Shown in pieces: positions 1 to 11,083 of a stretch of DNA of 64,000 bases (positions within the stretch are counted from its first letter, which is position 1; each line of letters starts with the position of its first letter). Under the pieces are notes generated by a model. The model was not told the DNA's origin. It saw only the letters and a list, made by a program, of their open reading frames with translations, and did not search any database. A program made the position numbers and the translations under genes. Source of the stretch: Nereocystis luetkeana (Eukaryota; Sar; Phaeophyceae; Laminariales; Laminariaceae); the NCBI GenBank assembly GCA_031213475.1, contig JARUPZ010000027.1:3156569-3220568 (forward strand), read 5' to 3'.

Positions 1-16
1 GGGGAGAATCATCATC

Positions 17-271
17 ATGGGGGGAGACAGCGTGTCTGCCGTATCGTGGGTGAACCGGTGCGGAGGCTCACGCGGCAGACGAACAGGTATTCTCATGAGA
101 CTATTAGGGCGTATGGAGATCGCAAGCGATTGGTGCCACGTCGCTAAGCATATCCCCTGGGTCGAGAATCGGTTGGCGGACGGTATTTCCAGATGGCCGG
201 AGAAAGCGATACACAGGGCCGTTAACCGACTGATTCAAACACAGGGGTGGTTCCGACAAGAGTTAGCCTGA
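17..271 (+). pseudogene. RNase H-like C-terminal end of a retroelement RT polyprotein
   Basis: The 84-residue open frame contains GDSVSAVSWVNRCG near its start and HIPWVENRLADGISRW near residue 45. Both match the usual end of retroelement RNase H-like domains: an acidic residue followed by an AL/AV-SW strand, then a H-(V/I)-P-G/W-x-x-N-x-x-AD-x-(L/I)-SR motif. The frame is open at the left edge and ends at 271. It is the tail of a larger polyprotein lying outside the window. A second small frame (281-481) follows with no recognisable domain. Substrate and activity cannot be judged; the copy is part of a decayed element. Confidence 0.55.
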
Positions 272-782
272 GGGAATCTTGTGCTAGATACGATCTTGAC
301 CTGGGACCTTCCTGAAGAGAGGCTGGACAACTGCTTGCGGAGTCTACTGATGAATTATATCGCCCACAAAGATACATTGAGAAACGAGCCGAACTGCGAA
401 CAAAGGCTCAGGCTTAAAAAAAAAGATGAAAGCAGAACAGGAGGCCGCGGCTCGGGCGAGATCCAACTCTTGGCAAAATAAAACTAATAGATAGCCTCGG
501 TATGGTCACACGGGCCAGCCAGAAGAACTTAACAGTTGTGACATGCTCGACTGGTTGTACGTTGGACTAAAACCGTCCGTATTTGAAAAAATTCCGGGAA
601 GAAAAGGACGAACAGGAAGCGACGACGCGGAGGTGGCAAGATTGATCGAGATGCTCGCGTTGGTTCTGTAAGCGAAAGCACCAAGAAGGAGTATCTAAGC
701 AAATGTGAGACGCAGGCAAAGGAGCGAACGCGCAGTATCTTAGGTCCGTGGCTATTGGAGGCGGACGGGGAAGATCGCGCCG

Positions 783-1166
783 TTGCCGAACTCGCGAGGG
801 TTATGGCGTCGCGTTGTTTTGTGCACAAGAAAGGATCAGAGCGGGACGGTTAGGGGATATTTAGTGGCAATCAAGTATTTCCGTAAAATGTACGCGGGAT
901 GGGATATGCCCACTTCTCATTGCATGGTAGTCGCGGTCGGGAAGGGTATTGATCGAGCCCACGCAAAGTCGGAGGCGCGCTCCACAGTCAGGAAACCTAT
1001 AATGTGGGAGATACTGACCGTGGGCCGGGAGGCGGTCGAACGGATGGGAGTAACGGGAAGTCTCTTGTGGAAGGGGCTGGCTCTGTTCACATCTTTTGCT
1101 TTGTCGAGCCTTACAAGTTTGGGCGTACGGGAATGGACTGACGCATTCCGAGTTCTGTCGGACTAG
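783..1166 (+). pseudogene. N-terminal half of a DIRS-type tyrosine recombinase, frameshifted
   Basis: Residues around 24-100 of this frame read TVRGYLVAIKYF, then a KPI-containing helix, then LWKGLALFTSFALSSL. This resembles the SAM-like N-terminal domain of tyrosine recombinases followed by the start of the catalytic domain. The upstream part of the protein appears to lie in another frame: between about 730 and 845 a coherent stretch reads GEDRAVAELARVMASR before a shift into this frame. The frame ends at 1166, before the catalytic triad, which reappears at 1608-1850. Family assignment is from these motifs and the neighbouring RNase H fragment. Confidence 0.5.
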
Positions 1167-1221
1167 GGGAGACATGACCTGTTGCAACAGCCCAACTCGA
1201 CTACAGTCGGGGCAGACCTAA

Positions 1222-1310
1222 CCCTTTTAGAACCGCAGCCCCGTTTTGGGGACAAACCGCTTGGAATTTGACTGGTTTGTCCCCAAAACGGGACCTCGGT
1301 TCTAAAAGGG
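1222..1310. mobile_element. MITE family 1 (piggyBac-like, CCCTTTTAG ends), copy 1
   Basis: An 89-bp near-palindrome begins CCCTTTTAGAACCGCAGCCC and ends in the inverted complement (GGTTCTAAAAGGG). It is flanked on both sides by CTAA. Other copies in the window are flanked by TTAA, the target duplication of piggyBac elements, whose ends also begin CCC. It has no coding capacity. It sits inside the DIRS-like remnant, between the two recombinase pieces, so it arrived later. Confidence 0.8.
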
Positions 1311-1607
1311 CTAAGGAGGGCGGGTAGAGCGCAAGTTTTAATCCGAGCATCGAAAGCCGGTCAGAAAATAGCAGGAGATTCACGAGCACACAAAAAAGGA
1401 CTTGACAACGCCGAGCGGTGGGGTGGTGAGGGTTGGGGAGTAGTAGAGATTCGTCCCGACCATTCGATTTTTTCTACTTGCATTCCGAGTTAGAGGAGCG
1501 CACGAGCATTGCAGGCAAAGTGCGCTAGTGCGGTATGGGGTGGCAGGTAATCTCTTGTACGGAGGCGAGGCGGACACTGAGAGTACTAGAGGAAAAGTCA
1601 GGGGGAC

Positions 1608-1850
1608 GATCCCCAGCAATACGCTCTGTACTCAAGAAGGATCTGGAGTGCCACGCACCTGGCACGGTGTGGAGCAACGGCAATCCAGATTTAGCGCGCG
1701 GGACGCTGGAAATCAACCGCGTTCATGGTATATATTAGAGCAGGGGGGGAAGGGGCAGAGTCTGTGTCGAGAATGCTCTGCCGGGACACCCGGACGGTCG
1801 AGGGGGAAAATAGGATCATACTCGCACGGTATCGGGGTGGCCTAATGGAC
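1608..1850 (+). pseudogene. Catalytic C-terminal end of the tyrosine recombinase, with a stop
   Basis: This frame reads QYALYSRRIWSATHLA, then an in-frame TAG at 1692-1694, then GRWKSTAFMVYIRAG. In tyrosine recombinases the H/Y-x-x-R motif, the H/W residue and the nucleophilic tyrosine have this order and spacing, so the second catalytic arginine, the tryptophan and the tyrosine can all be placed. The TAG and several substitutions show decay. The region between 1320 and 1600 probably held the middle of the catalytic domain but has stops in all frames. Confidence 0.55.
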
Positions 1851-2059
1851 CAGAGGTGTCCCGCTCGAAAAGGCAAGGACATTAGTTATCTAATGTACTA
1901 GATGAATATACAGTGGAAGGAGGGTTAGCCCAGTAGGAAGGAAACGCTGTGAAGATTGCAGTGTGGCGTATTTTTCATAGTCGGTTTGGGTATTAGGTGT
2001 AGTAAGGGCAGGGTTTATACGTACTATTTATAACACCATTGCACAGATGCTTCGGGCAT

Positions 2060-2290
2060 TTTTCGTACTCCGAGTACTGAGAGTATTACACTATTGGCGG
2101 CCTAAATACTCGGAGTACTTTGAGTAAGAGCAGTACTGAAGGCCCAAATACTCGGAGTACTGGGAGTATGAGCAGTACATATAACCTAGAGTACAAGCAG
2201 TCCACGCAGTCCAAACATCTAAATTTCTTGGAGTACTCCGAGTATTTTTTTTTTTTTTTTTTTTTACTCCGAGTATTCAAGAGTATTGAA
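2060..2290. repeat. Cluster of AGTACTCCGAGTA palindromic words with a poly-T run
   Basis: The words ACTCGGAGTACT and AGTACTCCGAGTA recur on both strands at roughly 2065, 2108, 2148, 2230 and 2267, and a run of 21 T lies at about 2246-2266. The last two words flank the T run as inverted copies. No coding potential. It may be a decayed palindromic element; no second copy of the whole cluster was found. Confidence 0.5.
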
Positions 2291-2399
2291 ACGCGAAATA
2301 CTTCAGTATTACTGCACCTCGCAGTCCATAAAGCCCACATACTTGAGTACACGAAGTGCTTTTTCTCTCGAAAAAGCGAGTACTGCTGTACGCTGTACT

Positions 2400-3062
2400 T
2401 CACTCCCAGTCACTCGGAGCATCTGTGCACCATTGCTACTCGCATACGTACCAGATATACGTACCATACGCACCGTCATGATTCAGTACTTACACCGCAC
2501 TACCTGACGACTTGTAGTTTACCACGTATTCATACCATAGGTGCTGTTACGTACAACCAGGTATACGCATACGTACGCACCCCGTGCTCTTCAAAGCGCT
2601 ACGAATTGCGCTAGCGCACACAATTTGGCGACATGGCGCGTAGCGTAACACGCGCTGGAGGCGTGTTGCGGCTTGTCGCAAGACACAACATAACTATTGG
2701 GGCAGAGCGACACATTTCGCCGTAGGCGAAACCTTTTTAAGGCGTTTTTTTTCATTTTCATTGGTCTCCTATACTTGGTACATGATACAAAGGCAGTATG
2801 CATGAGGGCATCAAGACGACTCTAGCGATCGGAAAACAGAAACTAAACGAGTTTTATTTTTTCCTGTGTGGTGGTAAAACCCACGCAAGCCTCTTGGCTT
2901 CTTTTTTGTGTTCCAAAGCCTACCCGAGGCTTGAAAAAATACGTGTTTTTCGACACAGCAAAACCGGCGACCGCTGCCACCAAGTGCTCGCCTCACTAGA
3001 GCACAGGTCGCTACAGCACTTAGAGGGTGTATTTGTACACCGAGCAGAGGGTCGTCGGTGAC
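2400..3062. other. Non-coding stretch, nothing recognised
   Basis: Only short open frames with no recognisable domain occur. A few local inverted repeats are present (for example around 2718-2728). Confidence 0.4.
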
Positions 3063-3068
3063 CATTTT

Positions 3069-3255
3069 GAGGGCCGTAGGTGGTTTTTGTGTGGAGGTTC
3101 CGCTTGATGGGTGAATCCTGGTTGGTCCATTTTTATCCCAACTTTAGGGTAAACAGAACATGAGGTCATTTCCGACCAGCTAAAGTTGATACAGAAATGG
3201 GTCATGCTCTCACGTCCCAAGCGAGACTTCCAGACACATGCCACCTACGGCCCTC
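3069..3255. repeat. Inverted-repeat element of about 190 bp
   Basis: The outer arms are exact: GAGGGCCGTAGGTGG at 3069-3083 and its complement at 3241-3255. Weaker complementarity continues inward (GTGTGGAGGTTCCGCTTG against the region around 3215-3238). It looks like a miniature inverted-repeat element, but no other copy was seen in this window. Confidence 0.5.
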
Positions 3256-3426
3256 GAAACTTGGCAGCGAGGACTGTCAGAGAAATGGAGCATACATCCA
3301 TGGAAGTTTTAGCGTTGTACGTGCTCCGTGAGGAGGGGACTTGCGGCCGAGGTTGGTGCTGTGTGCGAAAAGCCCGTTTTGTTATCTGTGGTGCAGCGTA
3401 TAGGAATGGCCCATCACTACGTACCG

Positions 3427-3650
3427 ACGGCACTACTATTACTATTACTATTACTATTACCATTACTACTACTATTACTATTACTATTACTATTATATTA
3501 TTACGGGGGACCATAGTTAATAGGACCTATGGTATACATAAAAAACTATATGTTTAACATTTTTACTAACAATATTTTGGTCCTATTAACTATGATCCCC
3601 CGTAATAGTATTAGTATTAGTATTAGTATTAGTATTAGTATTAGTATTAC
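3427..3650. repeat. (ATTACT)-type microsatellite interrupted by a MITE
   Basis: Tracts of ACTATT/ATTACT units run from about 3431 to 3498 and resume as ATTAGT units at about 3608-3650. A family-2 MITE lies exactly between them, so it either inserted into the array or seeded it. Confidence 0.75.
3501..3605. mobile_element. MITE family 2 (TTACGGGGG ends, TA target), copy A
   Basis: Terminal inverted repeats start TTACGGGGGACCATAGTTAA at the left and end in the complement ATTAACTATGATCCCCCGTAA. The element is flanked by TA on both sides, is about 105 bp long and almost wholly palindromic, with no ORF. TA flanks and small size fit a non-autonomous Tc1/mariner-type element. Seven copies occur in the window. 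Confidence 0.85.
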
Positions 3651-4657
3651 TAGCGGATGTCTATGATGAAGGGGGCACCTGTTTTGTTTTACGTTTTCCG
3701 ATCCAATAAAAGTCGGCCTTATATAGGCACACTCTTGAGTTGATTTTAGGGGAACAATGCTCCTCAGTTTCGTTCAGTTGTTTTTCTGGTGTGCGAAGAC
3801 CACCGGCTTGGGTTGACATCGTCTTGCTCCATTTTCCCACGCCGGCGGCCTTTACGCGGGGTGCGCCCTATGGCGACCCTTTGGGGGGTACGCGCTCCGG
3901 GGGGTGCGCAACACGTGTCGGGACATATGTTGCGCCAACAACTGCCTGGTACCACACTACACCCATCATCACGTTTCAGTACTTACCAGGTTCACAGCAC
4001 ACAGCACTTCAAATGTACCGACTCTTACACTCACTCTTAATATTGAATTCGTACTCGCACCAGATACAAGCTGCGTCGTAATTAATATGACATCAGTGTC
4101 ATGTCTTCTGAAATAGCTGCACCACCAGTACCGGGTAGATATACGTATGCCAGTGGTGTGGCGGTGTGGCAGTCTACAGCAGCAGTATGTGCTACTTTCA
4201 TGTGCACGAATACTCGTTGGTATAGTCTACGACGACAGCAGATAGATACCAAGGTGAAAACTCAAGAGACACTGACTGATTGGTACAGTACCTGGCACGT
4301 ACCACGTATGAATATGTACTGAAACTTGACACACATGGAAAAGCTAAAGTTGTCAACTACTCTGTATTCTAATAAACAGGAGATTTTTATTTTTATTTTT
4401 ATTTTTGCTCATTCCATTTATGATCTTCGCCCATCTTCTTCTCTCTCTCCTTCCAACTCGTAACTCAGATCCGGGGTCTCATAGCAGGCTCTTCTCCACC
4501 CTTCCCGCTACGGTACGTGCCTTCATTTTTATCGCGAGAAGATTTCAGCCTTTTCTTCCCTCGTCGACTCGCATCGAATTGTGCCTACCCACGTTGCTGG
4601 CGCTCTCAACAATTGAATCCTTTTTATTCTTTATTTTTGCAAATGAAGTTAAAGTCC

Positions 4658-4731
4658 GACCCACCTGGGGCTCGAACCCAGGACTCAAACACATGTAGAA
4701 TTCGAGGTTAACCACTTGAACCACCGGGGCG
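4658..4731 (-). other. tRNA-like sequence (A and B boxes), possibly a SINE head
   Basis: Read on the - strand, the sequence has a tRNA A box (TGGTTCAAGTGG) and B box (GGTTCGAGCC) at tRNA spacing, a perfect 5-bp T stem (CTGGG/CCCAG) and a possible D stem. The acceptor stem pairs poorly (about four of seven) and the anticodon loop is too long, so it is not a convincing functional tRNA. A second sequence at 18178-18277 shares the core CTCGAAT(T/A)CTAC, which suggests a dispersed tRNA-derived element. No terminator of T residues was seen directly after it. Confidence 0.5.
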
Positions 4732-6530
4732 ACCGGCACCCCTGGGTGGTACGATCGTGCTGCTGTTGTAGGAGTACTTTGCAACAGGCGTCAGGGGAGG
4801 GCTACGTATACGAGGAAGCGCAGCAGGCAGCAAGGAGCTAAATTCGGTATTGGAGACCAAACGCCAATGCCACGTTCTTCGTGGGAGATGTGCGACCTCT
4901 GACCTACCGTATGATATCTTCCTAGGGCTCCAGCACCTTTGTGTGACCACGGACTCCTTCGTCAGAGAGTTAATGTGAGAACAACAACAACAACAACATG
5001 ACTTCATATCATAGTCCGAAAGAAGAAGGTACCACGGGTTTCATTGATGATCCTGACATTCTGACACTCGTACGGTACGAAAACCTTGAGACGACGAGAC
5101 CTCACGAAAGTGGGCTCGTCGACAGACCACCGATAGCTGATACCTGATGGGACACACCAGGTATTATCTTATCTTTATGGAAGAAGCATATTATGCCGCA
5201 TCGTTGGGGTTGTGGGTTGAGGCGTTGTGGCCTGAGAGCTGAGAGCTAATGGCCGGCACAGCCGGAAAACTGACGTGCACACCTGTCATGTGTGTGAACT
5301 ACCACCCCCAGGGGTACACATGATATACTCGTACTGTACACAAGAGCAGTATCAATACTCCGTGGCACACCAAACGTACAGCCTAAGAATACTGAAAGGA
5401 ATACAGCCCTCTACCAGTACAGCAGTACTTTCATGCTGTAGAACGAACCTGCACGCCCTGAATACCATATGAGTGAGTGCCCCAAATGGAGTATACGAAG
5501 CGAAGATGCTTCGCAACTCACGGCAGTGCTGTACATAGAGACCGACCACATGGTGGTGCCTAGGGTGGCATCATCTCAGATCACAGATCATAGAGTAGTT
5601 CACCATGCTCACCATGCGCAGTAGCCAACGCGGGACCCGGAGTTTACGTATATACACAGAATCTGCAGCGCAGAACACACTTCGTGTGGGCTAAAACTAA
5701 CCTTGATGGTGGGTTCAAGTGCAGCGAACCCTCGGAGTAAAACCATCTCCACAAAATCTGGTGTGAGCATGTTGACCACATCCTCACTGCTCCAGTTCGC
5801 CTCAAGCCTTAACTCGAATGCACGGATGTGCTTAGGTTGCGCCGGCATCACCAGCAGTCGACGCTAGCACCAAAGCAATGCGAGCAAGAATATCCCTCAC
5901 TGCTGCTGTGTGGCACTTTCGGCGGAAAAATACGAAGTCCCGTAATTTACCGTTTGTGACGGGATTTTGGGGGTTGCAGATTTTGGGACGGTATTTTTTA
6001 GTTTATGCGGTAGGTCGAGCCACACAGTCGAAACCGCCAAAGAGCCAACACCTGACGCCTACAGGTGAAAAAATGGCAAGTACAGAATACAGTCACTCGT
6101 AGTACGTAGATGGTCTGGGGCGAGCGGTAGGGCCGCCCAGCAGCAGCAACAGAGTGTTCTTAGAGATACCAAGGAAGATTTCAACAACACGACGAGGAGG
6201 AAATCTACGTGGTTCAAAACTAGCGCTGTACAGCAGCAGCGGTAACTGCTGCTAACTGCTGCTGCATGCTCGAACAAATAGATTTTTTTTTGTGTTCTGT
6301 TCTCGAGTCTTCTTGCAAGCTTTCAAGCCACCACGCTACCCGTTCGTTCAAAGGTCATCATCATGTGGAATGACACACCCATACATACTGGTCGTAGCGT
6401 GAACAAGATCAAGTAAATGGGAAGTCAGGATGAGGCGGTACAATAAATATTTTGGCAGCTCTTTCTCGCAGTTTTGCTTATTTTTACGTTTTTTCCAAAA
6501 AAAGTTTCTTGTCTAAAAAACAAGCAACCA

Positions 6531-6531
<1 letters not shown>

Positions 6532-6581
<50 letters not shown>

Positions 6582-6594
6582 GCTGCCGCCGCTG
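6532..6594. repeat. (CTG)n trinucleotide tract
   Basis: About 16 pure CTG units are followed by CCG-interrupted units. It gives poly-Ala, poly-Gln or poly-Ser frames depending on reading frame; none belongs to a supported gene. Confidence 0.85.
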
Positions 6595-6599
6595 TGGAC

Positions 6600-7493
6600 G
6601 GATTGGATAGCTTGCGTTCCGGATCCGCCAACCCACCAACCTCGAACAGAACCGCTTTCTATAATTCATTGCATCAGTTCGGGCGCGAACGTGTACCGAC
6701 TTGTTGTCGTGTTTGTGTACATACGAGTTCGTATACGTCGGACGGGCGTATCTCTCTAGATCTCTGTGTAAAGGAGAGGTGAGACACATGCATGCTCTGA
6801 AATTCGATGATGCGATGATTCATTTTTTAAACCGCAAATTCCATTTTTGCACAAAATTCCAAATCAAAATATTTCGAGGCAAAATATTTCGAGGACCAAA
6901 ATCCGCCGGTTTAACGCGTTTAAAAACATAAAAAGTAAGGGCCTCTAAGTACAAGCTCCAACCATTGATTCGGCTAGGTTTAGTTTCATCCATGGGTGGC
7001 CCATCTCTGTTTTTCTCAACATAGGAAGTGCCACCACCCGCGCGATATTCACCGCACCAGGCCTAGCCGGGAAGCTCTCTGGGCTCTCGTGTACATTTGC
7101 TCGTAGTCAATTGCGAGACTGGAGCTGAGCTGTCGTCGTGAAGGGGCAGATTTCGCTTAAATCAGATCTGGCGAACTCCCCAGGGCGATTACGACTCTCC
7201 CTGCTGAATTTGCGTTCTTGAACTGCTCTCCTCCGGCGCGCGCTAGATACCCTTTGAGGTGCTGCGCGCCCGAGGGACACTCCTTCGTTGGGCGGGCTAG
7301 CCTCTTGTTCATTTCCCGGTAAAGGGCGTGGTGTTGGCGTGGAAGCTCGAGTGGACCGGGTGTGAGATCGAATCGAAATCGAGTAAGAAGAACCGCTTGA
7401 GCGGACGCGTTCAGCTATTCTCCAGCTTCGTCGGCACCGCCCAGTCAGGCCTTTCCCACGGCCTCGCTGCTAGGAGAGGACAGAGCGACGAGC
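6600..7493 (+). other. 5' flank and probable leader of the CELF-like gene
   Basis: No supported coding sequence occurs. GC content rises from about 7030 towards the start codon at 7494, as expected for a promoter and 5' untranslated leader. No TATA box or other core element was clear. Confidence 0.35.
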
Positions 7494-10400
7494 ATGGCTC
7501 AGCGAGGTGGAGATGACGAGCTCGCCGACAGGTTGGGGGGGATAAGCCTGGAGTCGGTGTCAGCCGGCGAGGGCAAGTCTCCCATTGGTCCCGCGGGCTT
7601 AATTCACAAGGTAAGGAACGTTACACCCCCCCGTGTCTGCTCGGCTGCTGCTCAGAGACGCGTCCATTAGTCCATCTGGTACCTGGTAGGCTTCCGTTGA
7701 GCGCCCGCTCGTCCTAAACTGGCGTATTTCCGCAACGGCCGACCCAATTACTCGTACCACAAGGACTCGGACGCCATCAAGCTTTTTGTTGGCCAAATAC
7801 CAAAGCACATGGAGGAAGAGGACTTGAGGCCGGTTTTCGAGGAGTTTGGGGAGATCTTCGATTTAGCAGTCATCCGGGACAAGATTTCCGGCCTTCACCG
7901 CGGTGAGAATGCGTGTCCACATCCGACATCCCCGTCGGAACCCTCTCCGTAACGTGTCAGGGGCGCCGTGCTTTGCCGTGTCTCATCAGCTCGTTCGTGT
8001 GGACGCTGAAAAATATCATCTTTTCTCCTGATGATCTCGAGATGATTCTTCGTCAATCGTAGTCAATCGTAAGATGTTTTTGTTGAGCAGTCAGTGGCAA
8101 AGCGGCAACCAGTCAGCCACCTTATATTTCTTCTCGACTCCGTGTGGTGATTGTGGTGTTTTGAGTCGACAATCGTTCAATACATATTCAGTCCGCTCTT
8201 GCTGTGAGTTGCTGAGTTTCTTCTCGTTCCCTCTATGCTGCTTTTTTTTTCTTGCCGAGCTGTCGAGACGAAACGGCTTTGTTCGCCGTCGAAGTACGTA
8301 GTTGTTTAAGGTCGGAAGTTGACAGCGGGACTGTCGGAGTTGATGCTGTGGTTGCTGTTCGAGCTGCAACGTCGTTGCAACCCCTCGATTCCGGCGGCAC
8401 GCGGCGGCATACGGCTACCCCCCCTGACCTCCTGTTTTTCGTTCGGTTCCGGCGAGAACGATATTCGAGCTTTTACTCTAGGTGTGGAATTTGACGGGCA
8501 TTACAATTGCGCCGCATCACGTCTCTGAAGTTTTGATCATTGATGGTGTACTCCATGTGTTCCTCTCGCGTGTCGCGCAGGGTGCGCATTCCTGACGTAC
8601 TGTGCACGGGCGTCGGCAGATGCTGCGATCGCAGCACTACACGGCCAGCGGAGGTTAGACCGGGTGAGATATTATCATATTTGAGTGTTTTTTAGGAAGA
8701 TTTGCTTCGCGGCCCGCAGCGATGGCATGATAGCGCTATTATTAATAGTACTTACCAGGTACTCAGCAATTCTTTCACTCGAAACCCATCAGGTTACAAT
8801 CAACGATCTTTGGATCATAAACCAGATATGCTTGGTATATCTCGACAGCCTCGCTCGTAACTACAGTAGGGGCGATTCTTGGGTACCTATTTTTGCTTGA
8901 GAGTGGACAGCACTGACGCGCGCCTTCGAGAGTCTTGTCGGGGCGCGGTAAACGTCAAATGTACCTTCGCAGCGGGCTTGTTAGCTTGGATCGGCGGGGT
9001 GTTTTTCGAGCACCGTTCTTCGAGGTTGGACTTTCAGTACTTACAACGAGCCCTCGTATCATATACCTGGTACCTGGTACCATGTTATTAGCTGTGTGTT
9101 GGTGCATGCAAGCTCCCAAGCAATCTTTTGTTGGATGGTCATGTGGGATGTGGGTCTCTCACTGATCACCAAAACTCGGCTCGAGTAAAGTAACGGATGT
9201 CGGCGCTTCTCATTCGCCGTAGTCTTTCCGCTGACACGCCAGCTTTCGATATTTCATCCCTGCCTGCAGGTTGAATAGCCGTGCAATGCAACTGTTGTTC
9301 TCGCACCGTCCTATTTACAGTAAGTAGTACTCCAGCATTTACTATTTACGGATTCACAGCAGTATATATGTGCTCCCGTTCTGCGCTGACTGCAAATTAA
9401 TATGTTTGTCCGCGAGCTGAGCTGTCGCTTTGTTTCAAGTTTTTGGTCCACCTCACGGGAGTCTTACCCACTTTTTTTGTAACTGCCATCGTGCATCGGG
9501 TGTGTGGCTCTCTCGTTTGTCGCCCTGGAACCGGAACGTTGTGGATATTATAGGGGCAAAACCCGCTGCAGGTGCGGCCGGCGGAAGGCCAGGCAGAGCA
9601 GGAGAACAAACTGTTCGTCGGCATGGCGCCGAAGTCAGCCAATGAGGACGAGATTCGCGCCGTTTTTGCGCCGTACGGCACACTTCGCGAGATTCACGTC
9701 ATCCGCAACCAGGACGGCACGAACAAGGGCTGCGCGTTTGTGAAGTACACGACACGCCAGAGTGCTCTCGATGCCATCGAAGCTCTTCACGAGCAGTACA
9801 CGATGCAAGGTGGACCGCGTCCGCTTGTAGTCAAGTTTGCGGACAACAAGCGTGGAACCCAGGCCGCGGCAGGTCGCCTCGGCGCTCTAATCGGCTCACC
9901 AGGCCGTCACGGCGGTAGCCCCCACGCAGAATCGAGCAGCTGGATGGGTCACCCAGGAGGAGGAGGGGGAGGAGGAGGAGGAGGGGGGGGGGGAGCGGGG
10001 CAGAATGCAGGATATGCGTACGCGATGCCTGCGCCACCGATATCCCCCCACATGATGGGTGGCATGGGGTACGGGATGCCCTACTCGGGCGCTCAAGCAC
10101 CCGGTGCCCCGGCTCAAGGAAGCTACGTCTACTATCCCTACGGTGCGCCAGGATACCCACCCCAGCCAAGTGGGCAGTATCACTCGGGCCCGCCGAGCCC
10201 AGCGCGGGGAGGCGGAGGCTACGGCGGAGGGGGGCACCCGCGCTCCCCATCCGGGTCGGAAAGCCGCCATAGATCGCGTGGCATGTATGACAGCGAGCCT
10301 GTCGGGGGCGGGGGCGCTTCGCGGCCTGCCGAAGGCCCACCGGGGGCGAACCTGTTCATTTACCACCTGCCCCAAGATCTTTCGGACGCCGACTTGGCCA

Positions 10401-11083
10401 CCGCTTTCGCGCCGTTCGGGCACGTGCTGAGCGCCAAGGTGTACATCGACCGGGCTTCGGGAGAGAGTAAGGGTTTCGGTAAGTGTTAGCCATGTCAATA
10501 TCATTTTCTTGATAACATTGTGACATCGAAGGTGCCCTGCATGGTCGGAAATAGACTCCGTGATGCGCTTGACGATAGACTATCGTTCGTTTCAATGATG
10601 CATTATGGGGACCATATACGATCTACGTAGTTCATTCGGCTTTTGTCTCTAATGTGTTTTAACGTACAGAGTGTGCTCTCGGCCAACTGCTCGCGAAGAC
10701 TCTCTCCACTGCTTATGCTTGTTTCGGCTGCGCGCGCTGTGTCGGTTGGGGTTGCTTTTTTTGGGGGGTGGGAACCGTAAACAGGTTTCGTGTCCTACAA
10801 TCTGCCGTCGCACGCGGAGGCCGCCATCGCACAAATGAACGGTTTTCAGATCGGCTCAAAGCGGCTTAAGGTACAGCACAAGCGCCGCGGGCAGACAACC
10901 GATGACCCAGACGATCGCGTCGACGATGGGGGTGGGGTTGGCGGATACGGGGATGGCGGAGGAGGAGACTACTATTCTCACCCAGACTACATTGGGCATC
11001 AAGATGGCAGGTGCGCACCTATCCCGCTTTTAAATTATGCATCGCTTGGTACTTTCGACTTACAAAGAGTGCAGACATGTTGA
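7494..11083 (+). CDS. CELF/Bruno-like RNA-binding protein with three RRM domains
   Basis: Exons: 7494-7610, 7764-7902, 8581-8663, 9572-10478, 10785 to either 11010 (a GT donor follows) or the stop at 11081-11083. All introns are GT-AG and the phases join. RRM1 starts at about residue 44 (RNP2 [11 protein letters not shown]1 GCAFLTY, split by intron 2). RRM2 follows directly ([15 protein letters not shown]). Then comes a Gly/Pro/Tyr-rich linker with a run of Gly and [16 protein letters not shown]3 ([15 protein letters not shown], split by a phase-1 intron) ends in KRLKVQHKR. This 2+1 layout and the motif wording are diagnostic of CELF/Bruno proteins, which bind GU-rich RNA and act in splicing, mRNA stability and translation. 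The ATG at 7494 was chosen because it opens the frame that splices into RRM1 and has A at -3. About 514 residues if it ends at 11083. The true last exon is uncertain. Confidence 0.85.
8664..9571 (+). other. Intron 3 of the CELF-like gene
   Basis: The intron is 908 bp, with GTGAGA donor and CTGCAG acceptor. It carries the first TACCWGGTA words of the window (8754 and a double copy near 9063) and a TATTAATA word near 8741, the putative excision scars described in the findings. Confidence 0.7.

Larger units (their letters stand above)
1..1880 (+). mobile_element. Decayed DIRS-like (tyrosine recombinase) retroelement fragment
   Basis: The stretch carries, in order, an RNase H-like end of a reverse-transcriptase polyprotein (17-271), a spacer, the N-terminal half of a tyrosine recombinase (about 783-1166) and its catalytic C-terminal end (about 1608-1850). 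RT/RNase H followed by a tyrosine recombinase is the order found in DIRS-group retrotransposons, which integrate with a phage-integrase-like enzyme instead of a DDE integrase. The copy is dead: the parts lie in different frames or are separated by stops, and an 89-bp MITE (1222-1310) interrupts it. The element continues left of the window. No terminal repeats were recognised, so the right boundary is approximate. Order and motifs are seen in the sequence; the DIRS label is inferred from them. Confidence 0.6.

Noticed and set aside
9831-10504. Frames of 169 and 202 residues on the - strand opposite the CELF exon
   Set aside because: Shadow frames of the GC-rich coding exon on the + strand.
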